Below are positions 1-8,401 of a stretch of DNA of 64,000 nt, piece by piece. Position 1 is the stretch's first letter; every line of letters starts with the position of its first letter. Origin of the DNA: Cystobacterineae bacterium (GTDB lineage Bacteria; Myxococcota; Myxococcia; Myxococcales; Myxococcaceae). The stretch is from contig WQYA01000002.1 of assembly GCA_009781495.1 (NCBI GenBank), forward strand, positions 1-64,000, given 5' to 3'. The translations under genes and the position numbers were made by a program. The notes under the pieces were generated by a model. The model did not search any database, had not been told where the DNA came from, and was given only the letters and a program-made list of their open reading frames with translations.

Positions 1-35
1 CGAGGGGGTCGCGAGTGCTGCAGGAGCCCCGCAGG

Positions 36-215
36 GCCCCAGAGGGTGTTTTTTTGGTTACTTTTTTGTCACACAAAAAAGTGACTCGCCGGTAGGCGAA
101 ACCTACTGCCGCCGCGCAGCGGAGACAGCCGGGCCGCAGGCCCAGCACCAAAAACCCCGCCCGGAGGGCAAAAGAATTGTTTTTAAAAACAGCCAGGCCG
201 CAGGCCCAATAGAAC
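36..215 (+). repeat. Dispersed palindromic repeat, copy A
   Basis: About 180 bp that match, in reverse orientation, positions ~18985-19165. It begins with a hairpin (ACTTTTTTGT / ACAAAAAAGT), continues through GACTCGCCGGTAGGCGAAA and contains the palindrome GGGCCGCAGGCCC and a near copy of it. In the other copy the hairpin arms are ACTTTCTTTTGC / GCAAAAGAAAGT, so both arms changed together and the fold is kept. No gene is supported in 1-365. The tail at about 290-365 (ataagcccgccgcaggcgaa) resembles 12850-12880. Confidence 0.75.
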
Positions 216-365
216 CCCCCCTGAATGGGCGAAAAGAATGTTTCTGCCACCCCACAGCCCTGAGTCCTAAACAACTACCCCCCCGGCTATGCCGGTACCC
301 CCCATGGAGGGGAATTTTTTTATAAGCCCGCCGCAGGCGAAAAATCCCCCCTTAGAGGACAAAAT

Positions 366-1337
366 TCAGTGTTTTTTGAGCCCCAGGCCCGTCCCGGAGA
401 GGTTGATCATTGAAAACACCAACCCTAAAAATAACCCCAGCGAAGGGGTAGAGCTTTCCATACGGGCGCCTATCAACTCGGGTGACTTGCTCACCCAGAA
501 TACTTTTATCAACACCAGGCAGAGCAGAATGGCCATCGCCCCTGAAAGCCCCTGAAGCAGCCATGGAAAAATCGGAAAAACTTCGCGTGTACGCTTTCGC
601 CATAACATGCCCCCGACACTCCCTAACGCCAGGGGTACAACCCATACCCCCAGGGAGAGAAACCCCAATATGTCCCCACTGCGCTCCATGCTCCTCCACG
701 GAAAAAAACAAGAAGCTATCATTCCCACGGCGCCCACAATCATCAGCTTGTCGGGGCCTGTCTGGGCCAAAAAGTCAACCTTCAGTGAATTCAACAACAC
801 TTCGGCTTCGTTGAATTCGCTTTTTTCGGCCCTGTTGGAAACCCACTGCTCCGTCAGTTTTTCATTGCTTTGCTCGGGGGTTTCTTCAGGGGGCAGGGGG
901 GGGTGTTTGGAGGAGCCGCGCTCACGGGAGGGCCCGGAGTCGGGTGGGGCCATGGCTTTATGGCGTGAGGAGGGGGTATGCCCTCGTTTTTCCGCAGCGG
1001 TTTTTTGTCGGGAGGGGGGCAGTTGAATGCGTGGGTTGGTATCCTCTGTTCCAGAGGAGGGGGGTTGAGTGCGCGGGTGGGTATTCTTCAGTCTAGAGGA
1101 GGGCCGTTGGGCATGTGGGCTGCGCTCCTCTGCGCGGAAGGAGGGGGGGGGGACACGTGGGTTGCTGTCCTCGTCAGGCTCGGCCGGCAAGTCGTCCAAA
1201 AAAAGAGAAGGATCGAGAATATGGTCACACTTGGGACAAAAAGCAGCATTGTCAGCTGCTTGAGAGCCGCACTCTGGGCAAAGCATAAGTCCTACATTGT
1301 CTAGAGAATAGGCCTTTAGGTCAAAATCTATTTTCAT
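366..1337 (-). CDS. Zinc-ribbon membrane protein, function unknown
   Basis: A 323-residue protein. Near the N-terminus lies a zinc ribbon with two CxxC pairs (C20, C23, C34, C37; CPECGSQ...CPKCD). Residues ~50-170 are a disordered, charged and proline-rich linker made of short imperfect repeats (SRLKNTHPRTQPPSS-like). The last ~125 residues hold about four hydrophobic segments, so it is probably an inner-membrane protein with a cytosolic zinc-binding head. This architecture is common in myxobacteria, but I cannot assign a function. It stands alone on the minus strand, divergent from the dehydratase pair. The antisense ORFs at 482-1304 are shadows of its repetitive linker. Confidence 0.8.
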   Translation of the reverse strand: MKIDFDLKAYSLDNVGLMLCPECGSQAADNAAFCPKCDHILDPSLFLDDLPAEPDEDSNPRVPPPSFRAEERSPHAQRPSSRLKNTHPRTQPPSSGTEDTNPRIQLPPSRQKTAAEKRGHTPSSRHKAMAPPDSGPSRERGSSKHPPLPPEETPEQSNEKLTEQWVSNRAEKSEFNEAEVLLNSLKVDFLAQTGPDKLMIVGAVGMIASCFFPWRSMERSGDILGFLSLGVWVVPLALGSVGGMLWRKRTREVFPIFPWLLQGLSGAMAILLCLVLIKVFWVSKSPELIGARMESSTPSLGLFLGLVFSMINLSGTGLGLKKH

Positions 1338-1457
1338 CTACAAATATATTCCTTAGAGTAGGGCCGGGTAAGAGGCTTGGTTGAATAGGTTAAAAGGGAG
1401 GCCAACGGAGTCCTAAGGGTTGGAGAAAGCGCGCCAAATTTCCTGAAGGCTGGTTGG

Positions 1458-1940
1458 GTGCACGACATGTATGACAAAAATGAACTTGGAAAAACCACCC
1501 CGGCGGTGTTGAACGAAGTAGAAAAAGGGGCGATTCGCCGTTTTGCAGAAAGTCTCGGCGACTATAACCCCATTTATTATGACGAGAAATATGCCCAAAG
1601 CATGGGCCTGCGCGGCATTGTTGCGCCGCCGACATTTCCGTTTACGTTTCAGTTGGGAGCGGACTTGCGCGAGCGTTTGAATGTCCCCGCGCAAAGTCTT
1701 CTGCATGCGGAGACGCAGTTGGAATATGAGCGTCCCATTTTTGCCGGAGACAAGCTGTGGGTCAGCTCTGCCCTCGTGGAGTTTTCAGAAAAGCGCGGCC
1801 CGACGGGAAAGTTTTTTCTTGTTGTTATTGAGGAGGAGGGCAGGGGAGAGGACGGCAAGCGCGTCTATAGCATTCGTAACAGCTATATTATTCGCGGCAT
1901 GAAGATGGGGAGACAAAGTGCAACGCAAACTTTATTATGA
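1458..1940 (+). CDS. MaoC/FAS1-like dehydratase-domain protein (HadA-like subunit)
   Basis: A 160-residue single hot-dog domain of the MaoC dehydratase N-terminal type, related to the HadA subunit of (R)-3-hydroxyacyl-ACP dehydratases. The family signature is visible as GDYNPIYYDEKYA followed by APPTFPF. The position that carries the catalytic His in active MaoC enzymes (GDxNPxH) is Tyr. HadA-type subunits normally lack catalytic residues and bind the acyl chain, so a partner is expected, and the next gene overlaps by 23 bp. The start is GTG 1458 with GAAGG about 8 nt upstream; an in-frame ATG at 1467 is the alternative. Confidence 0.8.
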   Translation: MHDMYDKNELGKTTPAVLNEVEKGAIRRFAESLGDYNPIYYDEKYAQSMGLRGIVAPPTFPFTFQLGADLRERLNVPAQSLLHAETQLEYERPIFAGDKLWVSSALVEFSEKRGPTGKFFLVVIEEEGRGEDGKRVYSIRNSYIIRGMKMGRQSATQTLL

Positions 1941-2394
1941 GCAAGTCAACGTTGGGGATGAATTGACTTCGTCGACGCGGCTGACGCTGGAGCGTACGCA
2001 GTTGGCCCGCTATGCGGTGGGCGTGGGCGATTTCAACCCGCTTTTTTTTGATGAGCCCTATGCGCGCCAGCAAGGCCTGGTTTCGGTGATGGCGCCCAAC
2101 AGTTTGGCTTTGGGGTTATTTGGGCAATTGTTAATGGAGTGGAGCAAGGGTTGCCGTATTAGAAGTTTATCGGCTAAATTTCTAAAACTCTATTGGCCGA
2201 TGGATCAGCTTTTGGCCAGGGGCCGCGTTGTACAGAAAACGACAGAGGGCACGGAGCATCTGGTGGAGCTCAACGGTTGGGTAGAAAACCAAAAGGGAGA
2301 AATGGTGCTGCGCAGCAGGGCCGTGGTGCAGCTGTTTTTGAACCTTGAGGATGAGAACCGCCACCGGGCGGGCATGCCCCCCCTGGGAAACTAA
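1918..2394 (+). CDS. MaoC-like hot-dog protein (HadB-like subunit) lacking the catalytic His
   Basis: A 158-residue hot-dog protein starting at GTG 1918, preceded by GGGGAGA, and overlapping the upstream HadA-like gene by 23 bp. Together they look like a two-subunit acyl dehydratase or acyl-binding complex. The MaoC motif is recognisable (GDFNPLFFDEPYARQQG), but the catalytic His is Phe. The second conserved motif, usually AHG, reads APNSL. Active HadB proteins keep Asp and His here, so hydratase activity by the standard mechanism is doubtful. The fold assignment is firm; the role (acyl binding, scaffold or altered chemistry) is open. Confidence 0.78.
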   Translation: MQRKLYYEQVNVGDELTSSTRLTLERTQLARYAVGVGDFNPLFFDEPYARQQGLVSVMAPNSLALGLFGQLLMEWSKGCRIRSLSAKFLKLYWPMDQLLARGRVVQKTTEGTEHLVELNGWVENQKGEMVLRSRAVVQLFLNLEDENRHRAGMPPLGN

Positions 2395-2439
2395 AGCCCA
2401 CCCCCACTCCGCCCATTTATGAAAACCCCCTAGGGCCCT

Positions 2440-3855
2440 ATGTCAGAAAAAATACCCCCTGCGGGCGCCTCCATGCCCGGCCATGTCGTCCATTCCAAAG
2501 CCACGGGACTTATTCCCGAGCGCAAACAGGGGGAGCCTGTCTTTGAAATTCCCCCCTCTGCCTCTGTGCCGAACAAAGCCCCCCCCTTTGTCCCCCTGAG
2601 CCCTAAAACCTGCGAGGAAACAGGTTTGCCCACCACCTTCCTCGAAGAGTTGGTTTTGAAAGCTTTGTTCTTTTGCGGCGAAATGCGCGGGGCAGAGTTG
2701 GTGCAATATCTGCAACTTTCGTCGGTTATTGTGGATAAAATTGTCGAAAGCTTAAGGCGTGAGAAATATGTAGAGCTTTATGGCAGCTCTAACCTCAGCA
2801 TCGGCAAGTCCGGTATGCAATATAGGCTTACCCATTATGCCGGGGACTTGCTTAAACAAATATTGGAGCGTAACCACTACCACGGGCCCGCCCCCGTCCC
2901 CATTGAAGAATGGGTCGCCGCCACACGCTTGCAAAGCGTACGCAGCCAGCCCATTCAGGCCACACAATTGCAACAAAGTTTGAAGCACCTCGTCTTGCCT
3001 CCAGGCACAGAGCAACGCCTGGGGCCCGCACTCAGCTCCGGCCGCGCCCTCTTCCTCTGGGGACCCCCCGGCAACGGCAAAACCGCCGTGTGCAGACAAC
3101 TGGCCAAATGCCTCGGAGGCGCTGTCTTCATCCCCCATGCCTTGTGGGTGGATAACTTTGTTATACGCCTTTTTGATAAAACACTGCATAAGCCCTTGCC
3201 CCTCCCCCCTTCGGTGCCACAACAAAATTGTGACGGACGTTGGATCTATTGCCAGCGCCCTTTTGTCGTCGCCGGCGGAGAGCTCAGCCTGGAGGCTTTG
3301 GATCTCATTTATTCGCCCTCCGTACGCATTTATGAGGCGCCCTTTCAACTCAAAGCCACCAACGGCATGCTGCTCCTCGACGACTTCGGACGCCAGCGCG
3401 TCTCCCCCAAAGACTTGCTGAACCGTTGGATTGTGCCCCTGGAAAATGACGTGGACTTTCTCACCTTGCACAGCGGCAAAAAAATACAGGTCCCCTTCGA
3501 CACCTTCGTTGCTTTCTCTACCAACCTCAACCCGGCAGAATTGGTGGACGAAGCCTTCCTACGCCGCGTACGCTATAAGCTGGAAGTCCCCTCCCCCTCT
3601 TTGGAAGCCTTCTTTAAAATATGGGAAAATGAATGCCAAATGAACCATTTGACTTTCTCTAAACCCCTCATTCAACAGTTGATACAACACTGCTATGCCC
3701 CCGTCCAGCGCCCGCTGGCCGCCTGCCACCCCAGAGATCTTATTGCCCAAATTGTCGACATTGCGCGCTATTATAAACGCAGAGCCGAGCTGAGCCCTGA
3801 ATTGCTGTGGGCCGCCGCTGAAAATTATTTTTCCCGCTTTCCTGAAACGGAATAG
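2440..3855 (+). CDS. AAA+ ATPase with N-terminal winged-helix-like region
   Basis: A 471-residue cytosolic protein. After ~60 disordered residues, positions ~65-145 look like a winged-helix module (a LVLKALFFCGEMRGAEL type helix pair). The AAA+ domain has Walker A GPPGNGKT (208-215), Walker B MLLLDDF (310-316), sensor-1 like FSTNLNP (359-365) and an arginine-finger candidate in FLRRVR (373-378). It resembles single-gene MoxR-like ATPases of deltaproteobacteria, but no VWA or DUF58 partner is adjacent. The client and role are unknown. The start ATG 2440 follows a short spacer with no strong Shine-Dalgarno site. Confidence 0.8.
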   Translation: MSEKIPPAGASMPGHVVHSKATGLIPERKQGEPVFEIPPSASVPNKAPPFVPLSPKTCEETGLPTTFLEELVLKALFFCGEMRGAELVQYLQLSSVIVDKIVESLRREKYVELYGSSNLSIGKSGMQYRLTHYAGDLLKQILERNHYHGPAPVPIEEWVAATRLQSVRSQPIQATQLQQSLKHLVLPPGTEQRLGPALSSGRALFLWGPPGNGKTAVCRQLAKCLGGAVFIPHALWVDNFVIRLFDKTLHKPLPLPPSVPQQNCDGRWIYCQRPFVVAGGELSLEALDLIYSPSVRIYEAPFQLKATNGMLLLDDFGRQRVSPKDLLNRWIVPLENDVDFLTLHSGKKIQVPFDTFVAFSTNLNPAELVDEAFLRRVRYKLEVPSPSLEAFFKIWENECQMNHLTFSKPLIQQLIQHCYAPVQRPLAACHPRDLIAQIVDIARYYKRRAELSPELLWAAAENYFSRFPETE

Positions 3856-3956
3856 GGGCGCTTTTTATCCTTCTCTGGGGTTTATTGCGGGAGAATACCC
3901 CCGTTTTTTGGAAGGGGGCTTGCCTAAGCAAAAGCCCTGGGGCTAAGGAGAGGGGC

Positions 3957-4310
3957 ATGGAAATGGAAATTTCTGTGGAGCTTGACTTCGCTTCCGCCCA
4001 CCACCTCCCGCACCATGAAGGCCCCTGCAGGCGCTTGCATGGACACAACTACCGCTTAAGAGTGACGCTGGCCGGCTCGCCGGACGGCTTCAGCGGCATG
4101 GTGATGGATTTTGAAAGCCTCAGGAAAGAGATATGGGACAAGTGCCTGGTGGAGTTCGATCACCACTGCATCAATGACATTCTGCAAAACCCGACCGCCG
4201 AAAATATGGTGCTGTGGCTTTGGGAACGTTTGGGGGCTAAATTTAAAAACCTAAAGGAATTGGTATTATGGGAGACCCCCGAATATTCGGTGAAATTGCG
4301 CAAACCCTAA
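3957..4310 (+). CDS. queD: 6-carboxytetrahydropterin synthase QueD
   Basis: A 117-residue QueD/PTPS family enzyme. It converts 7,8-dihydroneopterin triphosphate to 6-carboxy-tetrahydropterin in queuosine/deazaguanine synthesis. Zinc ligands are seen in SAHHL and LHGHNY; the nucleophile Cys lies in the QueD-type CxxxHGH (CRRLHGH). FDHH, PTAEN and WETPEY complete the family motifs. The ORF track begins at 3885, but AAGGAGAGGGGC directly before ATG 3957 fixes the start. It overlaps folE by 43 bp, so the two proteins, which use successive substrates, are probably made together. Confidence 0.92.
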   Translation: MEMEISVELDFASAHHLPHHEGPCRRLHGHNYRLRVTLAGSPDGFSGMVMDFESLRKEIWDKCLVEFDHHCINDILQNPTAENMVLWLWERLGAKFKNLKELVLWETPEYSVKLRKP

Positions 4311-4891
4311 AGCCTGACCCCCAAGCCATGCAAAGGGCCATAGCGGACTTTTTGAGAGCGGCGGGGTTTGAGCCCGGGCACCCGCAGTTGGCTCAGACGC
4401 CGGAGCGCGTCACGCAAATGTGGCTGGAGCATTTCCTCGACGGCTATGCCGAAACCCCGGGAGCATTTTTGACAGAGCGTTTTCCTGCCCAGGCGGGGGA
4501 GGGGCAGATGGTATTGCTACACCACCTCCGTTTCCACTCTATGTGCCCCCACCACCTCCTGCCCTATGAAGGTTATGCGCACATGGCCTATTTGCCTTCT
4601 GGAAGCATTGTGGGCTTTGGACGCCTGGCCGCACTGCTCACCGGTTTTGCGCACCGTCTGAGTTTGCAGGAAGACGTGGCCAAAAACATTGCGCATACGT
4701 TGTGGACGGAGCTTCAGACCGAAGGGGCGGCCTGCATTCTCCAGGCGAAGCAGTGTTGTTTGCGGCTGCGCAGGCCGAATTGTGCGGATGCTTGGACGCA
4801 TGCGGAGGCCTATGAAGGCAAATTCAAGACGGAGAAGTCTCTGCAAGAAGCCCTGTGGCTACGCATTCAAGCGGGGGCGGAAGGACCATAA
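4268..4891 (+). CDS. folE: GTP cyclohydrolase I (FolE), divergent
   Basis: A 207-residue type I GTP cyclohydrolase, producing 7,8-dihydroneopterin triphosphate for folate and, via QueD, deazaguanines. The active-site block is SMCPHHLLPYEGYAH with zinc ligands C93 and H96; the third zinc ligand aligns with C164 in KQCCLRLR. The His two residues before that Cys in E. coli (H179, part of the catalytic set) aligns with Gln162, which is unusual. Start ATG 4268 has AAAGGA 9 nt upstream and overlaps queD; ATG 4328 would give a shorter protein without a good ribosome site. Confidence 0.85.
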   Translation: MGDPRIFGEIAQTLKPDPQAMQRAIADFLRAAGFEPGHPQLAQTPERVTQMWLEHFLDGYAETPGAFLTERFPAQAGEGQMVLLHHLRFHSMCPHHLLPYEGYAHMAYLPSGSIVGFGRLAALLTGFAHRLSLQEDVAKNIAHTLWTELQTEGAACILQAKQCCLRLRRPNCADAWTHAEAYEGKFKTEKSLQEALWLRIQAGAEGP

Positions 4892-4914
4892 GACTTGCTG
4901 AACAAAAGTCTTAT
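4888..4914 (+). repeat. Perfect 9-bp inverted repeat after folE
   Basis: ATAAGACTT, 9-nt loop, AAGTCTTAT, starting inside the folE stop codon. It lacks a following T run, so it is not a clear intrinsic terminator. It could be a weak terminator, an mRNA 3' end or an operator. The rest of the 239-bp gap to the sigma factor gene shows no other clear element. Confidence 0.35.
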
Positions 4915-5130
4915 ACCATAAGCAAGGGTTGAGTCCATGGGGTATTAGGGACAGGGTTAAATTTGACCTCATGGACGTGGTTCACCCAGGTAAAACCGCC
5001 CAATGAAAAAAATTATATTATGGAAAACAGATGTTTGTATTCCTGCATCTGAGTGGCTTGCCTTTTGCTAGGCATAGGGCAGAGGCGGTTTCATTTCAAT
5101 ATCAAACAACCTATTGCAGGAGGGGCTTTC

Positions 5131-5970
5131 ATGTTTTCATCCGACACTTCAGCAGAAGAGAAGGGGCTTTTTGAGGAGGCAGAGGACGCGGAGCTGCGTT
5201 TTTTCGAAGGAGATAAGGATGCTAAGCGTTCCAAGAAAGCGACGCGAGGGAAGGGGGATGCAGAGGGTTTATCTTTTTATTTAAAGGGGCTGGGTGGCCA
5301 CCGTCAATTGGCGAGGGAGGAGGAATATGCGTTGGCGCACAGGGCGCGTGAGGGGGACACTTCGGCGCGGCACGCATTGGCTTCGAGCAACCTTCCGTTT
5401 GTGGTGGCGATAGCGAAGCGTTTTTCCAACCGTGGTGCGCGTTTGGACGACTTGGTGCAGGAGGGGAACGTAGGCCTCATGAAAGCGATAGAGCATTTTG
5501 ATCCGAAGAAGAACGTACGTTTTGCCACCTATGCGGTTTGGTGGATAAGGGCCTATATTACGCGTTATTTAAAGGACAACCGGAGCCAGGTACGGGGTGG
5601 AGAAGCGGAGCGTTCCTCCATGGTGGATTTTTCATTGGACAACACGGTGGAGGAGGATTCGGAGACAACCTATTTGGACCGGCTGGAGGACACGAGTCCG
5701 ACGGCGGACCTTCGTTTTCTGCGCAGGGAGCGGAACGAGGAAGTGATTCAAGCCCTGGGCCGTGTACGCAAGCGCCTAGGGGATTTGGGGTGGGACATAC
5801 TCCGGGAGCGTTTGACGCAGGACAAGCCGATGACTTTGGAGGAGTTGGGGCAGCGGTGGGGTGTTTCCCGCGAGCGTGTGCGCCAAGTAGAGCTGAAGAC
5901 GAAGAGTTTTCTCGCGCGCTATTTAAGTTCCATTCAGGACGATGGACAAGAAAGCAGGCTAAGCGCCTAA
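5131..5970 (+). CDS. RNA polymerase sigma-32-like factor lacking region 3
   Basis: A 279-residue sigma-70 family protein. Residues 1-45 are acidic and variable; region 1.2/2 spans ~47-152 (DDLVQEGNVGLMKAIEHFDP, then FATYAVWWIRAYITRYLKDN); region 4 spans ~205-265 (MTLEELGQRWGVSRERVRQVE). The sequence aligns with RpoH on both sides, but about 50 residues of region 3, including the RpoH box (QRKLFFNLR in E. coli), are absent: YLKDNRSQV runs almost directly into MVDFSLD. Start ATG 5131 is preceded by GCAGGAGGGGC; the ORF track start at 5053 is too early. Probably a stress or developmental sigma factor of the myxobacterial type. Confidence 0.85.
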   Translation: MFSSDTSAEEKGLFEEAEDAELRFFEGDKDAKRSKKATRGKGDAEGLSFYLKGLGGHRQLAREEEYALAHRAREGDTSARHALASSNLPFVVAIAKRFSNRGARLDDLVQEGNVGLMKAIEHFDPKKNVRFATYAVWWIRAYITRYLKDNRSQVRGGEAERSSMVDFSLDNTVEEDSETTYLDRLEDTSPTADLRFLRRERNEEVIQALGRVRKRLGDLGWDILRERLTQDKPMTLEELGQRWGVSRERVRQVELKTKSFLARYLSSIQDDGQESRLSA

Positions 5971-6137
5971 GGGTTTAGCTCCCATAGCTGAGACATTTTA
6001 TTGAGGCGAAGCTCCGTTTTAGCGTCCGGCAAGGGGGCAGGGGTTTCCCTCTGGGCTTTTGCGTACAGTTGTTTCTGATTTTACAAAACCGCTGTTAGGC
6101 GTTCCCCACTTTTTTACAGGTGTGTTAGCCTCTAGGC

Positions 6138-7895
6138 ATGTACTTTTTGGAACGTTTCATGGTGGTGGGAATGTTTTTTTGTCTCTGGGGAGGAGGAGCG
6201 TGGGGGCAACAGAGGCAGGAACATAAATTTATAGGCATAGAGGATGATATATTCCGTTTTCATTTAGCTCCTGTGCCTACGGAAGTATTTTTAACTCAAC
6301 AAGAGGTGGAAGGGGTGGTTGAAGCGGTACTGAGGGCCTGGGGAGAAGCGGACTCACGTCTTGGTCTTGAGCTGGTTGGCTACAGCACGGCCCGTGACAG
6401 CAGAGACACGCATTCGGTGGTGCCTATTTTTGTCACAAGCAAAGACGACCCTCTTTATTATCCACATTTTGGCTCAAGTATGCCCTCTGTTTTTAACCCC
6501 ATGCGTGCGAGGGATGTGTCGACGACAGGAGCGTTGTTGAAGGCTTGCGACATTGTATTGAATGCTGTGGATTTTCGGTGGAGCACGCAGGGGACGACAC
6601 CTACAACCCACATGGATTTGCAAAGCACGCTCCTGCGCGAGCTGGGCCACTGTTTGGGGTTGGTGGAGAGAGACGATGATTGGGCAATGCTTTGGGAGGA
6701 GAGGGGGGCGATGTCCATCTCATGGCCGTGGATAGGACAATGGCGCAGGGATTTGAATGCGCGGGACAGAGCGGACATACAGGCCTACTACCCCAAAGGT
6801 GGTCCAGGGGCGCGTTGTGAGCGAGAGGGGGATTGCAGTGGTGGAGCGTTTTGTATTCCGCAGCAAGTGCACAACACCATAGGCCCTCGGTCTTATTGTA
6901 CACTGCCTTGTGCTGCAGGGCAGGGGGCTGTTTGTCCTCTGCCGATGTCATGTGTTTCGTCACCTGTTGTTTTTGAAGGGCAATGGGCGTGTCTTTTGCC
7001 CAGACTCACCGACACCCCTATAGGCAGGGATTGCCAAGCGCCCGAGGATTGTGCGTCTTCCTCGGCATTTGAGTGCCTGGGCAACAGTGCGCCGTGGCCT
7101 CAAGGTTATTGCAGCCAGCCTTGTGGTGGGGACAGCTGGGAGGTTTGTCCTACGGGCAGTTTATGCATAGGGGGTATCTTTAAGTGTATGAAGTCTTGTG
7201 GCATACGCGGCAATGATTGCAGGCCGGGTTATTCTTGTCGTGCGCTTATAGATCTGAGCGGAAGCATATCGGATGACGAGGGGGTCTGTTTAGGGAAGTG
7301 TTCCCAAAACAGCGAGTGTGGGGTGGGATGGGTATGCCGTCCCTGGGATGGCATATGCATATTGCAACAGAACCCCCGGGCGCAGTTGGGGGACGCATGC
7401 ACCCAGCACGCGGATTGCAATGCGGGGCATGAGTGTTGGCTGCTGTCAGGGGAGTTGTCTCCAGCGACATGTACAGCCCGATGTCGTCCGGGAGAGCCTC
7501 CTTGTCCTGGGGGGAGTTCTTGCATTGCTTTGGAGGGGGAGGAAGGGGAGGAGCCTTTGTGTCTCAAGCATTGTGAGTCGCGCCAAGCTTGTCCTGGGGG
7601 GTTGCAATGTGCCTTCAGTGGTCCCCAAACCAACAAGACATGCTTGCCGCCGTGTGAAGTTGCAGCAGACTGTCCTATGGGCTACACGCAATGTGCAGAG
7701 GGCCAGTGTTTAGGGGCGAATGGGGAAGACGGGGATGGGGGGGGTGGGGGCGACATAGGGACGATAGAAGCAGACAAGAAGGCTGAAGTTTCGAAGAAGT
7801 CTTCTGGGGGATGTAGTGCAGCAGGAGGGGGGTTTTGGGGTTTTGGGTATTTAGGTATAGGGGTATTGGGATGGAGGTTTTTGAGAAAGCGATGA
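6138..7895 (+). CDS. Secreted Cys-rich matrixin-like pseudoprotease with MYXO-CTERM-like anchor
   Basis: 585 residues. A signal peptide (~1-23) is followed by a matrixin-like domain (~25-220). Its zinc site reads RELGHCLGLVE (167-177) where active enzymes have HExxHxxGxxH; the first and third ligands are Arg and Glu, so zinc proteolysis is unlikely. Residues ~228-540 are five or six Cys-rich modules (CEREGDCSGGAFC type), as in myxobacterial surface proteins. The tail has SSGGC, a Gly-rich hydrophobic stretch and RFLRKR, matching the plan of a MYXO-CTERM sorting signal. It overlaps the next lipoprotein gene by an ATGA junction. Confidence 0.82.
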   Translation: MYFLERFMVVGMFFCLWGGGAWGQQRQEHKFIGIEDDIFRFHLAPVPTEVFLTQQEVEGVVEAVLRAWGEADSRLGLELVGYSTARDSRDTHSVVPIFVTSKDDPLYYPHFGSSMPSVFNPMRARDVSTTGALLKACDIVLNAVDFRWSTQGTTPTTHMDLQSTLLRELGHCLGLVERDDDWAMLWEERGAMSISWPWIGQWRRDLNARDRADIQAYYPKGGPGARCEREGDCSGGAFCIPQQVHNTIGPRSYCTLPCAAGQGAVCPLPMSCVSSPVVFEGQWACLLPRLTDTPIGRDCQAPEDCASSSAFECLGNSAPWPQGYCSQPCGGDSWEVCPTGSLCIGGIFKCMKSCGIRGNDCRPGYSCRALIDLSGSISDDEGVCLGKCSQNSECGVGWVCRPWDGICILQQNPRAQLGDACTQHADCNAGHECWLLSGELSPATCTARCRPGEPPCPGGSSCIALEGEEGEEPLCLKHCESRQACPGGLQCAFSGPQTNKTCLPPCEVAADCPMGYTQCAEGQCLGANGEDGDGGGGGDIGTIEADKKAEVSKKSSGGCSAAGGGFWGFGYLGIGVLGWRFLRKR

Positions 7896-8401
7896 GATGG
7901 ACAGGGAGGGTATGTGTCCTAGGGCTTTTAAGCCTATGGGCGGTAGCTTGCTCTCACGGGCGTTTAAGGGGGGATTCTTTTGAGAAGGGGGGGTTGAGTT
8001 ACCGTGTTGTGGCGTTAGACGCTGCGCATTGGAAGCAGGTGGGGGTTTCGGGGAACGATCTGGCTTTTGCGAGCAAGGAGGGGGGGTTTTTGTTGGCGTG
8101 GAATTCGAGTTGCAAGGAGCATGGGGATCCTTCCTTGGAGATATTGACGCAGCATTTGTTGATAGGCTTCACGGAGCGTGAGAAGCTTGGGGGTGAGCGT
8201 TTAGAGTTGGATGGTCGGGAGGGGTTACGCACGCATTATGTGGCCAAAATGGACGGGGTAGCGCGCGAGTTGGAGCTCTTTGTATTGAAGAAGGGGGGTT
8301 GTGTTTTTGACATGGCCTACATTGCTCCTCTGGGGAGGGGGGGGGTTTGGCGAGGGGAGTTTGAGCGGATGCTTTCTGAGTTTCAGGTGAGGTTTAGGTG
8401 A
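7892..8401 (+). CDS. Lipoprotein of unknown function, head of the mla operon
   Basis: A 169-residue predicted lipoprotein. The signal peptide ends in lipobox AVAC with Cys20. The mature part (~149 residues) is a compact alpha/beta-looking domain with three cysteines and no family I recognise. I place the start at ATG 7892, whose A overlaps the preceding stop (ATGA); ATG 7871 is possible. Its stop overlaps the mlaE start, so it is translationally linked to the MlaEFD transporter and may be an accessory lipid-binding or envelope component. That role is inference from context only. Confidence 0.7.
   Translation: MRWTGRVCVLGLLSLWAVACSHGRLRGDSFEKGGLSYRVVALDAAHWKQVGVSGNDLAFASKEGGFLLAWNSSCKEHGDPSLEILTQHLLIGFTEREKLGGERLELDGREGLRTHYVAKMDGVARELELFVLKKGGCVFDMAYIAPLGRGGVWRGEFERMLSEFQVRFR

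Noticed and set aside
4888-4914. Intrinsic terminator after folE
   Set aside because: Stem is A/T-rich and no T run follows; listed only as an inverted repeat.
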